Positions 11,999 to 25,300 of a stretch of 64,000 nt of DNA are shown one piece after another (the stretch's first letter is position 1; every line of letters begins with the position of its first letter). Under the pieces are notes generated by a model. The model ran no database searches. It worked only from the letters and a program-made list of their open reading frames with translations, and was not told the origin of the DNA. Origin of the DNA: Neostapfia colusana (taxonomy: Eukaryota > Streptophyta > Magnoliopsida > Poales > Poaceae); assembly GCA_030760725.1 (NCBI GenBank), contig JASWHV010000019.1, forward strand, positions 39,435,944-39,499,943, written 5' to 3'. A program made the position numbers and the translations under genes.

Positions 11999-14900
11999 TG
12001 ACACGACCCCACTGGTCCTGTCGAGCCAGGATCACGCTGAGGGGTGCTGCGTTGCATAGCACCATATAACACACGTCAAAGGTACAAAGCGGAAGCGGAA
12101 ATTTTATTACGTAAACCAGTTTATGAACATGTTTACATCAAAATAAGTTCAGTCTACACTCGCGGGCGTAGACTAAGCATCAAGTGCACGTTCAGCCCTC
12201 GAACGTGTCCTTGCTAGCACACATGCACACTAACTCTGCGGCGCGCACGACTCCCACTCGACGGGGTTACCCTCCTGGGGTTCCGTCTCCTCCTCGGGAG
12301 TCCCTTCCTCATAGAACCCTGCAAAAGCTTCAAACACAAGCAGTTAGCACGAAGGCTCAGCAAGTCTGACCCGTCTCACCTAAACATGGAACTTCTAGAT
12401 GAGGGTAATGGGTTACATGAGGTAAAAATCAGTTGCAAGGACTCGCCTAATTAGTAGAAGCTTACTTTCAAGTTTTAGCAGCAGGTTGTGGAGAACCTTA
12501 CGCTAAGGCACATGAAAGAGCTGCAATCAAACAAGAAACACATTTCTCTCATGTACTTTGCCCAAAGTTAAAAAGAACTTTAGTTAGCTCTAAACTACAG
12601 CATATCATTAACAATCAATGTCCAGCTTTCAATCAGCAACATTTTAACATGTGACTAGCCTGTTCTTTCTACGTCACGGTACAGTGAACAAGTGGTACTC
12701 ACTGACCGCGAGGGACAGCGATTATAATCGATTTACACCTGCAGGGTTACCGGAACAACCCGTCACGTACGCCCGTACTCGATGTTGCCTACAACAACCA
12801 TCACGGACGCCGTACACGACTACCTTTCACCCGTTAGCCAAATGTTGAACCGGTCCAATCGTCCCGAGCAAGAGGTCTCTGCACGCGCATCTCAGTGCCA
12901 CCAGCCGATTTACACCTCGAGCTCTCAACCTACCCTCTGAACGACCAGCTATGCCTCAACACCCAGCTACCCGAGTTACATCAGTTTCCCGGTTCCCATA
13001 TAGCCGGTAGGTCTTCGGTACTGTTCTAGCTTGTTCAACAGGCCCGCACATGGCTCGGTCCTCAATCGACACAAGCGGAGCTACAGCACACAGGCCCCAA
13101 AGTCCTGCTGCCCTTACTCTCCGCTTGGTCTCATTTTCTTGCCATGTGTTTCATGTGCTAACACTACCCGAGTCGAGTGCCTCTAGCCTATGCTCGCGAG
13201 TAGTTCCAACTACTCGACTTGTACCGAATCCTACTCTATCTTAGCAATGCAGTGGCTAACGAGGTTTTCAATCCTAGACCCAACCCATGGTTTTCTTGGC
13301 TATGCAGTTGGGTTTCCAACCAAGACTCTAATGCAAAGAACAATATTCAAAGATGTGCTCAAAACAATAAACATTTGTAAAAAGGTTAATGCAAACCGGA
13401 GCTTGCCTTGCTGCTCTTGGTCGTAGGCTAGCTGTTCCTCTGGAGTAACGAAGTCTAGGACTTCGGGTTCCTCCTCGACCTTAGCGACTACATGATATAA
13501 GAAACATATGTATCAATTTAAATGCATTTATATTAACTTTGAAGTTGTGAAGTCTATAACCCTTGCTAGACAGACCTAATGACTGTGAAACTTTTACTGT
13601 GGCTTGGTTACAACCTAAACAGGGACTTGGTCAAGTTTTAGTTGCAGCAAAGCTCAATTGAGCCCTCCACAATTAATTATGTCTTTGACCTTAATTAAAG
13701 GCTTTTAGGATGTTCTAAGGATTTTCATGAAACAAACTATGACTTTATGAAAACTAGATTTTCAGAGGGTTCTAATGGATTTGGTCTCACTTAATTTGGG
13801 GGTTCCTAACTAAAGATATGAGCCAAACAATTTCAGAGAAAATTCTGAAAATGTTTCTGAACATTTTCTATTTTCTCTGGAACAGTTTCACTAATCACAC
13901 CATTAGGTGGATTAAATGAGCTCAAATGGATCTGAAATTTTTATGGTAGTTCAAGGATATTTTGGTGAACATCTCAGCAAAATTTCAGGATTTTCCTCCA
14001 AAGGATTCTCCAGTTAAAATTCCTAACAGTTTAAACTTTGTGGAATTAATTCTGGAGAAATAAGGAATTTCATGAAGTGAAACTTGATTTTCTGGAAAGT
14101 ACTCAGAGAGCTGAATCCAGAAAAATTTGGTTCACTAAATTTGGAGATTTCTAGCCAAAGTTATGAGGATTTGAAGTTTGAAGGAAATCTGAAAATCGGG
14201 GAAAAGTTTAAACTCGCGCGTGGGCCCAGGGGACACGCGTCGCACGCCGAGGCGACAGCACACCGTGGCCCACAAAGATTTTACGCGCCAGCACACCCGA
14301 TCCCGGCCGCAGCCGGATCCCGATTTAAAATATCTCCCACTGACAGCTGGGGTCCACCCCCTTCTTCAACCTCGCGACACCCGCGCCCCGCCGCCGAGGG
14401 ATCTCGCCGGAGAGCTCGCCGCCGGCCGCTGTACAGCTCCAAACTTCTCGATTCTGGCCGCCCCTGCCTACTTTTACTCGGGGAACAGGATTCTAGGGTC
14501 AGCTGCTCATGACAATGACCGGGGCATGGTCGGCGACGAGCCGCCACCTCAGAACGACTTCGGCCATGTCGGCTGACTATCCTAGCACCTCAGCTACTTG
14601 GGAAACCGGTCGGGGAGCATCAATGGACCTTAGAGAAGGTCGACATGAGCTCGAGGCAGCTCGGGGAAGGCCCGAAATAGGTCCTCACCGTGCGCCCGAT
14701 GCCGCCCGTTCGTTCCGCCATTAGTAGACCTCAAATTATGCCGGGCACAGAGGTTCTCCGGCCCAGAGTTGTGAAGGCAACTTGTGCGTTACCATGTCTA
14801 GATCGTGTGAGAGCGGCTTGAGGCCCTCTAATCCTTTCTAGAGCACGAATTAAACAGAATCGTACCCGAAGGTCGTTCTGCACACAGAAAGGGGAAAAGT

Positions 14901-16038
14901 GGAAATTCGCCGCCGGTGAGCAACCACTCGAGCTGTGGCTCGGGGATGAGCAGCACCGGTCACCCGCGCGTCCAAGGGTGCCTTGGCTCGGGCGTGACAA
15001 CGCCCTGGTTGGGCTGTCCACGAGAGCCCGAGGTGCTGCGGTTCCAAGTCCCGAATTTGATCTTTCGGCACAGCCGATAACAATCGGTTTCAACCGAATT
15101 CTATCAACGGGGAGGGCGGAGGAAGGTCTCTAGTACCTTGCTGGGGCTCTGGAGTGGACGGAGGGAGCTGTGATCGGCATTCTCCGATCAAGTCCGAGCT
15201 GCGGAAGTTTTCGGCCGGCGCTGAGTTCTTGCGGGGAAGAACGGCGGTGCCTCGGCCGAGGAGGGGGGCAGGCGCCTTAAGAAGGCTCTGCACCGCCTCA
15301 AGCTCGCGCGTGGGCAAGCAGCTGCTGGCGCGGCGGCTGCCCTCGGTGGCGATCACCGCTGCGGCTCGGCGACCCGAGTGAAAAAGTCTCACTCGGTTTG
15401 ATCTGAGCAGTGGCTGACATGTGGGTCCCACCTCCAGTTTTAACCTATGAAATTTACTCCTAATCACTGTTGTAAACAGTGAACCCCATACTACCCTTGG
15501 CAATTCAAATTATTCACCCAAGAGCCATTTGAATTGATCAAAGTTCAAATGAGGTTTGGTTTGAATGAATTTCAGCACAAGTTCAGTTTGAAATTCAAAT
15601 AAAGTTTGAATTTCTCCCCCTTAGCTCATGTCAAGATCAACTCCAAATGGAGTGAAAATTGGTATGTGAGCTCACAAAAATGTGCTGAGTAAGAATATGC
15701 CTTCCACTTTTAAATTCATGGGATAAAAACAGTTTGAATTTGAATATGGTTTCAAACTGCCCTCGTCCTAACTATACCCAAACTGACCTCAAAAAGGTTT
15801 TGAATTTGGGTGAAACTTGGCATGGACATCCTTAGTAAAGTGTAGGAGTTTTCATATGTCCAGCCCATCTATATCACATGTGGGAAATACCACTTTTGCA
15901 ATGTGTGAGTTTGTTCTCTAATGAGCATGTTGATAATTGTTACTTGCTCTTCATTTGTGTTCATCATTCTTCCTCAAATGAGGTGTGTGGTGTGGTGATG
16001 AACACTGCAAATGTGTGTCAAAAACTGAGGCCCTTACA
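11999..16038 (-). mobile_element. Solo LTR (family 2, 4040 bp) inside element A pol
   Basis: It begins TGTAAGGGCCTCAG at 16038 on the minus strand and ends ...GGGTCGTGTCA at 11999. There is no internal region, primer site or second LTR next to it, and both sides carry TTTCT, so it arose by recombination between the LTRs of a full element. Contents in LTR order: AT-rich start; GC-rich island about 15440-14215; AT-rich stretch; exon B; hairpin region; exon C. It is the same length as the other solo LTR at 51984-56023. Confidence 0.95.
12230..13487 (-). CDS. Predicted two-exon acidic ORF inside solo LTR
   Basis: Exon B is 13487-13407 (81 bases; VAKVEEEPEVLDFVTPEE...). Exon C is 12318-12230 (89 bases to TAG; FYEEGTPEEE form). 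The intervening segment begins GCAAGC and ends TTTTGCAG. Both parts are open and in phase 1 although the copy is a solo LTR. A possible upstream frame in the GC island (minus, 15503 to about 15138) ends in PEPQQ at a GT site, also phase 1. Confidence 0.45.
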
Positions 16039-17093
16039 TTTCTCAGCTGAGAGACATGAAAAATGTCATGGACACCAGCAAGAGATGCCGGTAGCTCAAG
16101 TCTATACGCTGCTGGTCCACATTTTTCGGTGATAGCATAGGGCCTAATGAAACGGGGAGCGAGCTTCCCCTTGATGCCGAACCGGTGCACGCCCTTCATC
16201 AGAGACACGTGGAGGTACACGTGTTCACCGACGTCAAAGTGCAACGGTCTACGCCTCTTATCAGCATAGCTCTTGTGTCGGGATTGAGCGGCCTTCAAGT
16301 TAGCTTGGATCGTCCGAACGCGCTCTTCGGCGTCGTTCACCACATCAACCCCGAAGGTGACCCTCTCACCGGACTCGCACCAGTTTAACGGGGTGCGGAA
16401 TTTTCGACCGTACAGAGCTTCGTAGGGTGCCATCTTGATACTCGCCTGATAGCCATTGTTGTACGAGAATTCTGCCAATGGTAGGTGATCATCCCAGTTC
16501 CTACCATGGTGGATGGCACATGCTCTCAACATGTCTTCTAGTACTTGATTCACCCTCTCTGTTTGGCCATCGGTCTGAGGGTGATAGGCGGAGCTCCTGA
16601 TCAGCTTAGTACCCAATGCAGCGTGTAGCTGCTCCCAAAAGTGAGATACAAATAATGCACCTCGATCCGATACAATGGTCTTGGGTACCCCATATAAGCA
16701 CAGAATCTTTGCTATGTACAGCTCCGCATATTTGCCGGCATTGTAATGTGTATGCACCGGGATGAAGTGAGCCGTCTTAGTTAACCGATCAACGATTACC
16801 CAAATGGAGTCATGCTTGTTGGAAGTCAGAGGCAATCCCACAATGAAATCCATGCTCACATCTTCCCATTTCCATGCCGGGATCTTCAGGGGTTGCAGCA
16901 GCCCTGATTTCTTCATGTGATCAGCTTTCACTCGTTGGCACGTATCGCACTCGGATACGTACTTCGCTACCTCCCGCTTCATCCGTGTCCACCAAAATTT
17001 CTTTTTCAAATCTTGGTACATCTTGTTGCTGCCCGGATGAATGGAGTATTTAGACAAGTGAGCTTCATCGAGGATCTTTTTCCTCAATTCCAT
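16039..17093 (-). pseudogene. Element A: integrase
   Basis: The frame holds the HHCC zinc-binding domain (HLSKYSIHPG... to SECDTC), then a DDE core with MDFIVGLP, IVSDRG and HPQTDGQTERVNQ, and the GKLAPRFIRPY C-terminal motif. It inserts element DNA into the host chromosome. The first residues were originally joined to RNase H, but one base lost near 17105 separates the frames. At the other end the solo LTR interrupts the frame just after VSQLR; the last 29 residues of the open frame (15951-16038) are LTR-encoded noise. The catalytic D, D and E are all present. Confidence 0.92.
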
Positions 17094-17107
17094 ATCCCGG
17101 GGTACGA

Positions 17108-18046
17108 CTATCGGTCATTGAACCATAGCGTCCCCTCATCATCCTTCCGGAAACATTTTATCTCCCCGTTGTCTATCCGTCTCCGGAGATGTGCCATGCC
17201 TTTGTCATCTTTCTGAGCTGCAATGATGTCCTCCCTAATAGTAGGGATGAGGGCAAGGTTGTACAGCGATCCATAATGAACCAAGTATAAACTCGGCTCT
17301 TCCTCCTCCACCGGTGTAATGATGAGGTGATGGACATGTGACTTCCGACTCAGTGCGTCGGCAACCACATTCGCCTTTCCGGGGTGGTAATGGATCTCAA
17401 TCTCATAATCTTTGATCAGCTCCAACCACCTCCTCTGCCTCATGTTCAGCTCCTTCTGGGTGAAAATATATTTCAAGCTCTTGTGGCCGGTGTAGAGGTG
17501 CACCAGATTCCCCAGGAGATAGTGCCTCCACATTTTTAGCGCCAACACCACTGCAGCAAGCTCAAGATCATGAGTCGGATAGTGCTGCTCATGGTTCCGA
17601 AGTTGGCATGAGCCATAGGCGACCACACATCCTTCCTGCATCAACACGCAGCCAAGCCCAATACCGGACGCGTCACAATACACGTCGAAGGGCTTTGTTG
17701 TATCCGGCTGAACTAAGACCGGGGCTGCTGTGAGATGCTTTACCAATGCTTGGAATGCTCCTTCACACGCCGAGTTCCAAACATATTTCGTCCCTTTCTT
17801 CAGCAATTCTGTCATTGGCTTAGCGAGCTTGGAGAAACTTGGAATAAATCTCCGATAGTATCCTGCTAACCCGAGGAAGCTTCTGACTTCATGGACTGAA
17901 GTGGGAGCTTTCCATTTCAGTACTTGCTCTATTTTGCTTGGGTCAACCGCAATGCCTTCCGCTGAGATGATATGTCCCAAGAATGGCACTTGGCTGATCC
18001 AAAACTCGCATTTACTGAACTTGGCGTAGAGCTTGTGGTCTCGCAA
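17108..18046 (-). pseudogene. Element A: reverse transcriptase thumb, RNase H and linker
   Basis: 312 residues. FLGHIISAEGIAVDPSK is the thumb/connection. FDVYCDASGIGLGCVL and LELAAVVLALKMW are RNase H segments, with TGHKSLKYIF where TDHKSL is usual (D replaced by G), and ADALSRKSH follows. The frame opens after a TGA at about 18047 that interrupts RT and ends at TAG after FNDR, where a base loss shifts the frame from integrase. Confidence 0.9.
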
Positions 18047-18654
18047 TCATTGAAGAACGATCCGCAAGTGTTCGGCATGTTCGGCTTCTGTATTGGGTAA
18101 ACCAAGATATCATCGATGAACACTACCACAAACTTGTCCAGCTCCGGCATGAACACCGAGTTCATGAGATACATGAAATGGGCTGGAGCGTTTGTGAGAC
18201 CAAAGGACATGACGAGATATTCATATAATCCATATCTCGTCGAGAAAGCCGTCTTCAGGATATCCTCCGCCCGGATCTTTATCAGATGATATCCAGAGCG
18301 AAGGTCCATCTTGGAGAACACACTTGCACCCACAAGTTGATCAAACAATATGTCGATGCGGGGCAGTGGATACTTATTCTTGATGGTGACAGCGTTGAGC
18401 GGCCGGTAATCCACATACAGCCTCAGGGTTTCATCCTTCTTCTTTACAAACAGCGCCGAGCATCCCCAAGGCGAGGAACTTGACCTAATGAAACCCTTGC
18501 TCGACAGATCATTGAGCTGTTCTTTCAGTTCAGCCAGCTCATTTGGAGCCATGTTGTATGGCCTCCGTGATATGGGCGTAGTTCCGGGTGCAAGTTCAAT
18601 CTTGAACTCGACATCCCGCTCGGGTGGCATGCCCGGAAGATCATCCAGGAACAC
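18047..18654 (-). pseudogene. Element A: reverse transcriptase fingers and palm
   Basis: PGMPPERDVEFKIELAPG and SSPWGCSALFVKKKDETLR are the typical RT fingers. FSKMDLRSGYHLIKI holds the first catalytic Asp and VVVFIDDILVY is the catalytic box. A frameshift near 18095 and a TGA near 18048 separate it from the thumb. An in-frame TAG at about 18724 separates it from protease. The enzyme copies element RNA into DNA. Confidence 0.92.
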
Positions 18655-18723
18655 GTCAGGGTACTCCCGGACTACGGGGATATCCTCTAATTTGAGAGCT
18701 TCAGTATTGTTGATCGCTGAAAC

Positions 18724-19145
18724 CTACCGGACTGGATTATCTAATAGAAGGGACTGCGGACGGTGTAATGGGGATTTGAGGTGAACCGTCTGTGTTAAAG
18801 TTTCCAGGACAGCGCCATGGTAGCTTAGCCATGACATTCCCAAGATTGCATCAATCTTCTGCCCCTCAAGGATAATCATAGTGGTGGGATATATCTTCCC
18901 ACCTAAGCACAGTGGTGCTTTCGGAACCATCATCGTTGCTGAAATCTTTCCTCCCGGTGAGCAGATCATATAAGAACACTCGGTTGGAAAGGCTTCCAGC
19001 TGGTGCTTAACCACATATGATGCACTTATGAAGTTGTGGGTTGCACCAAAATCAAACAGTATGATGATGGCTTGATTGTTGAGAGTAAACGTACCCGCCA
19101 GCACGTTGTCTCCCTCTGGGGCATCCTCATTGTCGAGGTTGCGGA
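18724..19145 (-). pseudogene. Element A: aspartic protease with altered active site
   Basis: NVLAGTF...IILFDFGATHNFISASYVV is followed by KIDAILGMSWL, the two conserved ends of a gypsy protease. The catalytic triplet is DFG instead of DSG/DTG, which should abolish activity. A frameshift near 19145 separates it from gag. The ATG at 19458 is in a shadow frame of gag. Confidence 0.88.
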
Positions 19146-20324
19146 CGCCCGCTGACCAACCTTCTTCACCGGAGGTCGGCCTCGAGCACCACCCTGGAAC
19201 TGGGCCTGCCCGCTGCTCTGCTGCCCCTGGGTACAGTCCTTCGCGAAGTGGCCCACCTGGCCACACATGAAGCAGGTGAAACGGGGTGGTCCCCCGCTGA
19301 TCGGTGGACGGAATCCCGGGGCGCGTTGTGGCGGTGGAAACGCCCGGGGTGCCGTCTTCTGCTGCTGCTGCTGTCTTGGTGGTGGCATCGGCGGACGGAA
19401 CGGAGGTGCCTGAAAGGGACGTCCCCGGAACTGTTGAGGTCGCGCCGGTGGATGCCACTGCTGCCCGGATGGTGTCCGATACACCATACGGTACTTCTGA
19501 GGAGCGCCACCACCACTGCTGGGCGGAGCGCTGCGCTTCCTCTGCTCAGCTGCCAACTCCCGCTGAGCGTCCTCTTGCATGATCGCGGCATTGACTAAGT
19601 CGTTGAAGGTGCCACGATTCCATTGCACGAGATGCGTCTTCATTTCAGGGTTTAACCCCCGATAGAAGTGCTCCCACTTTTTCTCCTTGGTGGAGATGTA
19701 GTCTGACGCATATTGCGCCAGATGGTTGAAGGCACGGGAGTAGTCATGGGCACTCCTCCCGCCCTGCTTCAGTTCCAAGAATTCTTGGAACTTCCTCTTC
19801 ATGATCCCGGGAGGAATGTGATAGGCGCGGAACGCCTCCCAGAACTCTTCCCACTCCACGGCATGGCCAGCCGGACGTGAGGCGACATAATTCGCCCACC
19901 ATGCACCAGCGGCACCGTGAAGTTGCTGCGCTGCGAACAGGGTCTTCTGCCGCTCTGTACATTGGAGCAGCCCGAACTTGGACTCGATGGTCCGCAGCCA
20001 GTTGTCCGCCTCCAGTGGTTCCTCAGCTTCGGTGAACACTGGAGGGTGCGTACTCATGAAATCTGAGTACGACACTTCCCGGGGCTCACGAGGCCCTCCA
20101 TCTTGACGTCCCCCCGCCTGGGACGTATTCTGCACGATCGTGCGGAGCAGTTCAGTCTGCTCCTCACGACCACCCACCAGTGCCGCTATCGCATCGGCTA
20201 AAGTAAGCGGAGGCGGCGGTGGTGGCTGCTGCCGCGGGGTGCTGTCGTAGGCCGGTGGCTGGGAGTCATCTCCTCCCGGTTGGCTAGAGCCACCAACCTC
20301 GTGCGTGGTCCTAGTACAAACCAT
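19145..20324 (-). pseudogene. gag: Element A: Gag
   Basis: The start ATG at 20322-20324 is chosen because MVCTRTTHEVGGSS aligns with the gag starts of B and D; the upstream Met at 20453 lies in leader sequence. The gag domain has AGAWWANYVASRP and YHIPPGIMKRKFQEF. A basic Pro/Gln-rich linker and a CFMCGQVGHFAKDC knuckle follow. GCAG directly precedes the ATG, a possible splice acceptor. The frame is lost near 19145. Confidence 0.9.
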
Positions 20325-22288
20325 CTGCAACCATACGACAATAATCATCAGTCCCGCAACATATTGCATGCAGTTCAATAAATATATGCGTAAAAATAAT
20401 GACAATAGAACATGCAATACATCTCGTATGTAGATAATGTAATAACTTTGCATAAGCTACACCATTACCAGACCAAATACAAGCTAGTTTAATTCAACTC
20501 GATGAACCTCCTCTTTGGAAGCTCACCACAACTAGGTTTGGTCACTACGAGATGTTACTATCGCTTTGTTATCACGTATACCCCCCCCTTTTATCTTCAA
20601 TACGACCCAAACATGGTCTCTAGTAAAAGAAACTTGAGTGATACCTATACTCAAATATTTCACTAGTTGAAGATAACATCTCATGAGTATGTTCTACCCA
20701 TTGGAAGTACTTAAACCACCCCTAGGGTACAACAATCTCCCCCATGAGTGCAACTGTCATGCCTCTGTCAGGATGACCAGTTTCCACATATCCAAGATTT
20801 TGATCTGGTTCTAGGCATTTTCATGACTCAAGCTAAATACCAAAGTTAAAGTTAACTTCAGTATCCTTCCAACGAGTATTCATTTGCCCTCAGATCAGCT
20901 TTGGTTAAAAAGTTATGGTAATTCAAAGTCAGCAGAATTTCTGGAAGAATTTTAACAGCACCTCCCTTGGAAAGTTGCTGTTTTCAACTTTAATTTCAAC
21001 TGAATTCTGTGCTGAAATTTCAGAAACTTTGAATTGCAAAGATGTCACACATCTTCTACCCTTTCTAAGGAGGTATCATATGAAATTTTTTGATTTTTCT
21101 ACTAGGAGTTATGTTTGAAAAACAGAACTGTCCAGAGAATGTTTTTAACTCTGCCCTGATTCTTGACAGCTTACATTTCTCTGGGATTTAAGCCATCTTA
21201 AGGTGTGCTTCAGATATGGAAGTCTACTTCAAAGTTGTAGAATACTGAAATACCTTCCCAGAACTCTATGCCACACCTCCCTCGGCTAAAAGACCTGTGA
21301 GTTGTGCTCTGTTGAAGTTCAGCAACCATGCTGCCCAAAACAGAGCACTCTGCTTTTCATCCCTTTGGCTATCCTGCTCCACTATCCCATTCTTATACCC
21401 AACCAGGGTCCTAAATGTTGAACCTATAGATTTTAATTCTTTGTTATCATTATTTTGCATGCATATGCCTATGATATCTCGGTACTACGTTCCTCACAAA
21501 AGAAAATCCTAACCGGATTATACCGGCATATACGTCTCAAGTGTGGCACTAAACGGTCTCTCGCACACGTTTACTACACAGATACATACGTAGTTAGTAC
21601 CTGCAGAAGACCACACAATAGTGATGCCCTCAAAGGTTGTTCATTTCAGGCAGTTCCATATTTAAAATTAAATACAAACGCCCGTATCATTGTCATACGG
21701 CCGTCCTTGAGATAAGTCACGTCTGAAGGTACGTGATCGTGTTTCAACACCACACGACGGGGAACCCGAGTATGTCATGAACGGGTCGTCACGGTTGGGA
21801 ATGTTATCAACCCAACAGATACCACCTACTGCCCTGCAGGGCACGCCGATGGCAAGCGCTGCGTATGTCCTCCTGGGCTATTTCCAGACGAGCACACTCT
21901 CGCGTTACTGACCACGCGATGGGGTCTCCACTTACTTGCCTAATGCACGCTAGGGATCAGCGTTTCATATGAACTCAGGAACATTAAGAGTCCAAGAGTT
22001 TCATATTGACGTCTCACACCAAGCTGTGAGACCTATCCCTGAACCACGTTCCTCGTCAGGGGAGCTAACCGAAATTGAACCGCTTTCGGTGGCGTTCCTT
22101 ACCATTCTTAACAGAGCATAGGTGCGTCGTTACATAATTGAAATTCAGAATTATAACACATCAGTTAATCTTTGCCACTTTAAGTAACTACGCTAATATA
22201 GTCCTTACTTGGGCAACTACCGAATCCTCACCGTAAACCTAAGTTTTCCCATAATACAGTCCTTAAGTATTGTGCTATCCCCAATGTA
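20325..22288 (-). other. Element A leader (primer site to gag)
   Basis: About 2 kb without a convincing ORF; family 1 lacks the extra ORF seen in D and E. Near the primer site are hairpins at 22011-22032 (GTCTCAC/GTGAGAC) and a perfect 14-bp palindrome TGCCCTGCAGGGCA at 21830-21843. A CTGCAG/GTAC junction lies at 21597-21606. The gag-proximal half is AT-rich and has a C8 run at 20581-20588. Confidence 0.75.
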
Positions 22289-22300
22289 GCTCTGATACCA
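22289..22300 (-). promoter_or_regulatory. Element A primer binding site (initiator tRNA-Met)
   Basis: Minus-strand TGGTATCAGAGC is complementary to the 3' end of plant initiator tRNA-Met, three bases inside the 5' LTR end. Confidence 0.95.
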
Positions 22301-22303
22301 GGC

Positions 22304-25300
22304 TGTGGTGGACCGGGATCTGCTCATCCAGGATCGCAGAGGGTGGTGCCGCGCGATGCGACACCCGACAGCACAAGTCATAAGGACACAATATATTACA
22401 TTGGAAAAACAAACTGAACTGTACAAAAAAGTACAATACTCAGTTACAAACTAGTATTTATTTTACACAGCGGAAGTCTACTCTGTACAACTCACGACCG
22501 CCTATCTAGCAAAAGTCGGTTGCCCAGCCCTAGGGCAACCAACACTGGCTGCACTCCTCAGCTCAGCGCGGTGTGTACGGCTCCAACTCAGCCGTGGTCC
22601 CCGACGGAGGGTAACCCTCGCCGGTGGACTCGTACTCCGAGTCCGTGGGTGGCTCCTCACCTGAAAAACACTTAAGCAGCAACCATGAGCACGAAGGCTC
22701 AGCAACCGTGAGCACGAAGGCTTAACCGACTCACCTAAGCATGAAACTCTACATGAGGTGTACAATGACATAGGATAGTAATATTGCAGCAAATGGACAC
22801 GCCTACAACTTCATCCTTAGTTTATCTTTTAGCACAAGTTGACAGTTCGGAAAGCTGAAATTTAGTAAGCAATATTGGGTGGCACAAAGGTAGCAATACA
22901 ATTATATTAGAACAGCAATATTGAATCATAACATTTCATTCATTAGTCTACGTCATGACTCAGTGAACAAGCAGTACTCGTCACTGTGAGGGACGGCGAA
23001 TCGACTCGATATACACCTGCAGGGAAACCCAAAGAGCACGTCACGTACGTCCACCCATGGAGCTGCACAGCACACTCACTCGATGTCGTACGAGACAACC
23101 TTTCACCCAACAGCCCAAACATCGAACCTGTCGCACCGAAACGAGCAGGAGGTTCCCCACACGGAGCATCTCTCTATGCCCGTTGGCAGATTTCCACCTT
23201 TCTGCCCTCAGCCTACACCTATAAATCGGTGCGTTATGCCTCGACGCCCGGAGGTTTAGGCTACATCGGTTTATCGGGGCCCATATATCCGATATGCCTT
23301 CGGTACGTTCAATACTTGTTCAGCAGGGCCGCACACGGATCGGTCCTCAATCGACACGGGCAGGGCTGCGCACACAAGACTTCCTCTTGCTGCGCCCTAG
23401 CCCCTGCCTAGTCTCATTTTCATTACTAAAGTGATCTCCCGTCACTCGAACCAAACCCGTGTGTCCCAACCTATCTCGCGAGTAGATTCCAACTACTCGA
23501 ATTGTACCGAAGTCCTATGAATTATTAAGCATAGCCTGTCTACTCGAGATCTTAGACACTACCCTCACTCTTATGGAAAGGTTCTGGTCATGCAAGTGGG
23601 GTTCCATCCATCCTATACCTAATGCACAATCATATTTCACATGACACATGTAAACAAATTAAAACTTATAAAAAGGTTAATGCAAACCGGGGCTTGCCTT
23701 GTTGCTGCTGGTCCGTAGTTAGCTCTTCATCTGGAAGGAGGAAGTCCAGCACTTCCGGACTCTCTTCTTCAGTGACTACACGTTTAATGAAATACGATGT
23801 GTCAATTTAAATGCAATGTGTAAACTGGAATACTTAATTACTAATAACTCTAGCTAACCCTCCCCTCTGGTTCTGAAATTTTTATGGTGGATTGGTAGGG
23901 TCCTAACCAGAGTCGTGACCAAGTTTTATTTGAAACAAAGTCCAATTGAACCTTGTACAAATAAAAGCCTATTTGGTCAATATTTGAGCCTCTAAGTAAT
24001 TCCAGAAGTTTTCATGGCTCCAACTATTACTTTATGGAAACTAGAATTTAGGATGGTTCTAATAGAGTTGGTTTCATGTCATTTGAAGAATTCTACAGAA
24101 AGTTATGCCCTAATTAATATTTGAGAAAATCTGAAAAATGTTTCTGTACATTTTTCTATTTTCTAAGGGCAGTTCTCTTAATCACCCCATTAGGGTAACT
24201 AAATTAACTTGGATGAGTCTGAAAATTTTACTGTTATTCAGGGATTTTCCAATGAACCTCTCAGCAAAATTTCAGAATTTTTCATAAAGTAGTTCTTCAG
24301 ATAAAATAACCAACAGTTTAAATTTTAGGGATTTAATTCTGGAAAACTATTCACTTTCATGAGCTGAATTTGGTATTGCTGGAAAGTACTCAGAATTCTG
24401 AGTTCAGCAAAATTGGGTTCATCGAATTTGGAGTTTCCTAGCCAAAGTTCTATGCATTTGAAATTTGAACTAAAACTGGAAATTCAAAAAATGTTTAAAT
24501 CCTGCGGGTGGGTCCCCCGGCTACGTGTCAGCCTCCCAGCTAACCCACACCAGAGCCCGCAGAATCACCCGCGCAGCAGCACGGGATCCCGGGCCGCAGC
24601 GGATCCGACGATTTAAAATATTGCCACTGACATGAGGGGCCCCCAGTCATCTTCCTCCTCCCGACGCCCGCGCGCTCCCGCCGCCGGGCTCGCCGGAGCT
24701 CTCGCCGGACAGGGGTTCCGGACCTCACAACTCGCCGATTCTCGCCGCCTGTGCCTATCTCGGCCTGGGGAACACGGTGGTGCCCTCACCAGAGCGTGAC
24801 AACGGCCGGAACAGTGCTCCCGCCGGTAACAGCGGTCGGGAGCTCGCCGGCGACGTCAAACTCGGCATCCCCTGCACCTTTTTCGATGCGGTTTGCTCGG
24901 GGAGCTCCACTGACACCTGCTGGTCACGGACATGGACACCGATCCCCGTGAAAACGGCTGTAACTATGACCTCATCGGCGACCTAGGCCGGATATCGGCT
25001 GTGCTCAGAAAACTTCGAAGAACCGTAACCCTGGCCCATGGTTCCTACTGGTTTTCGATCCTAGGTGGTCGTGGCAGGGTATAGAGCGTGTGTGTGGCTC
25101 GGTATGCCCAGTGATGAGCTAACCCCTGCGAATTTTGGGATTTGGTTGGGGCTCGGTCTTAGGACCAGCGAAACTTCCCCGGTGAAATACTCCCCCGACA
25201 GCCCATGAAATGAAGAACGGTTGGTACCAGAAGAATCAGCACCTCAAGGCGGTTCTTTCTTGTGTTGCTCGTCGGGCACGAGAGCGCTTGTGCTGGCCGG

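Noticed and set aside
19248..19598. Plus-strand frames over gag of A (also 5119-5576 over B and 36447-38045 over D)
   Set aside because: Antisense shadows of the gag and protease frames; composition follows the opposite strand.
22289..22300. tRNA-like sequence TGGTATCAGAGC seen several times
   Set aside because: These are retrotransposon primer binding sites complementary to initiator tRNA-Met, not tRNA genes; no cloverleaf surrounds them.
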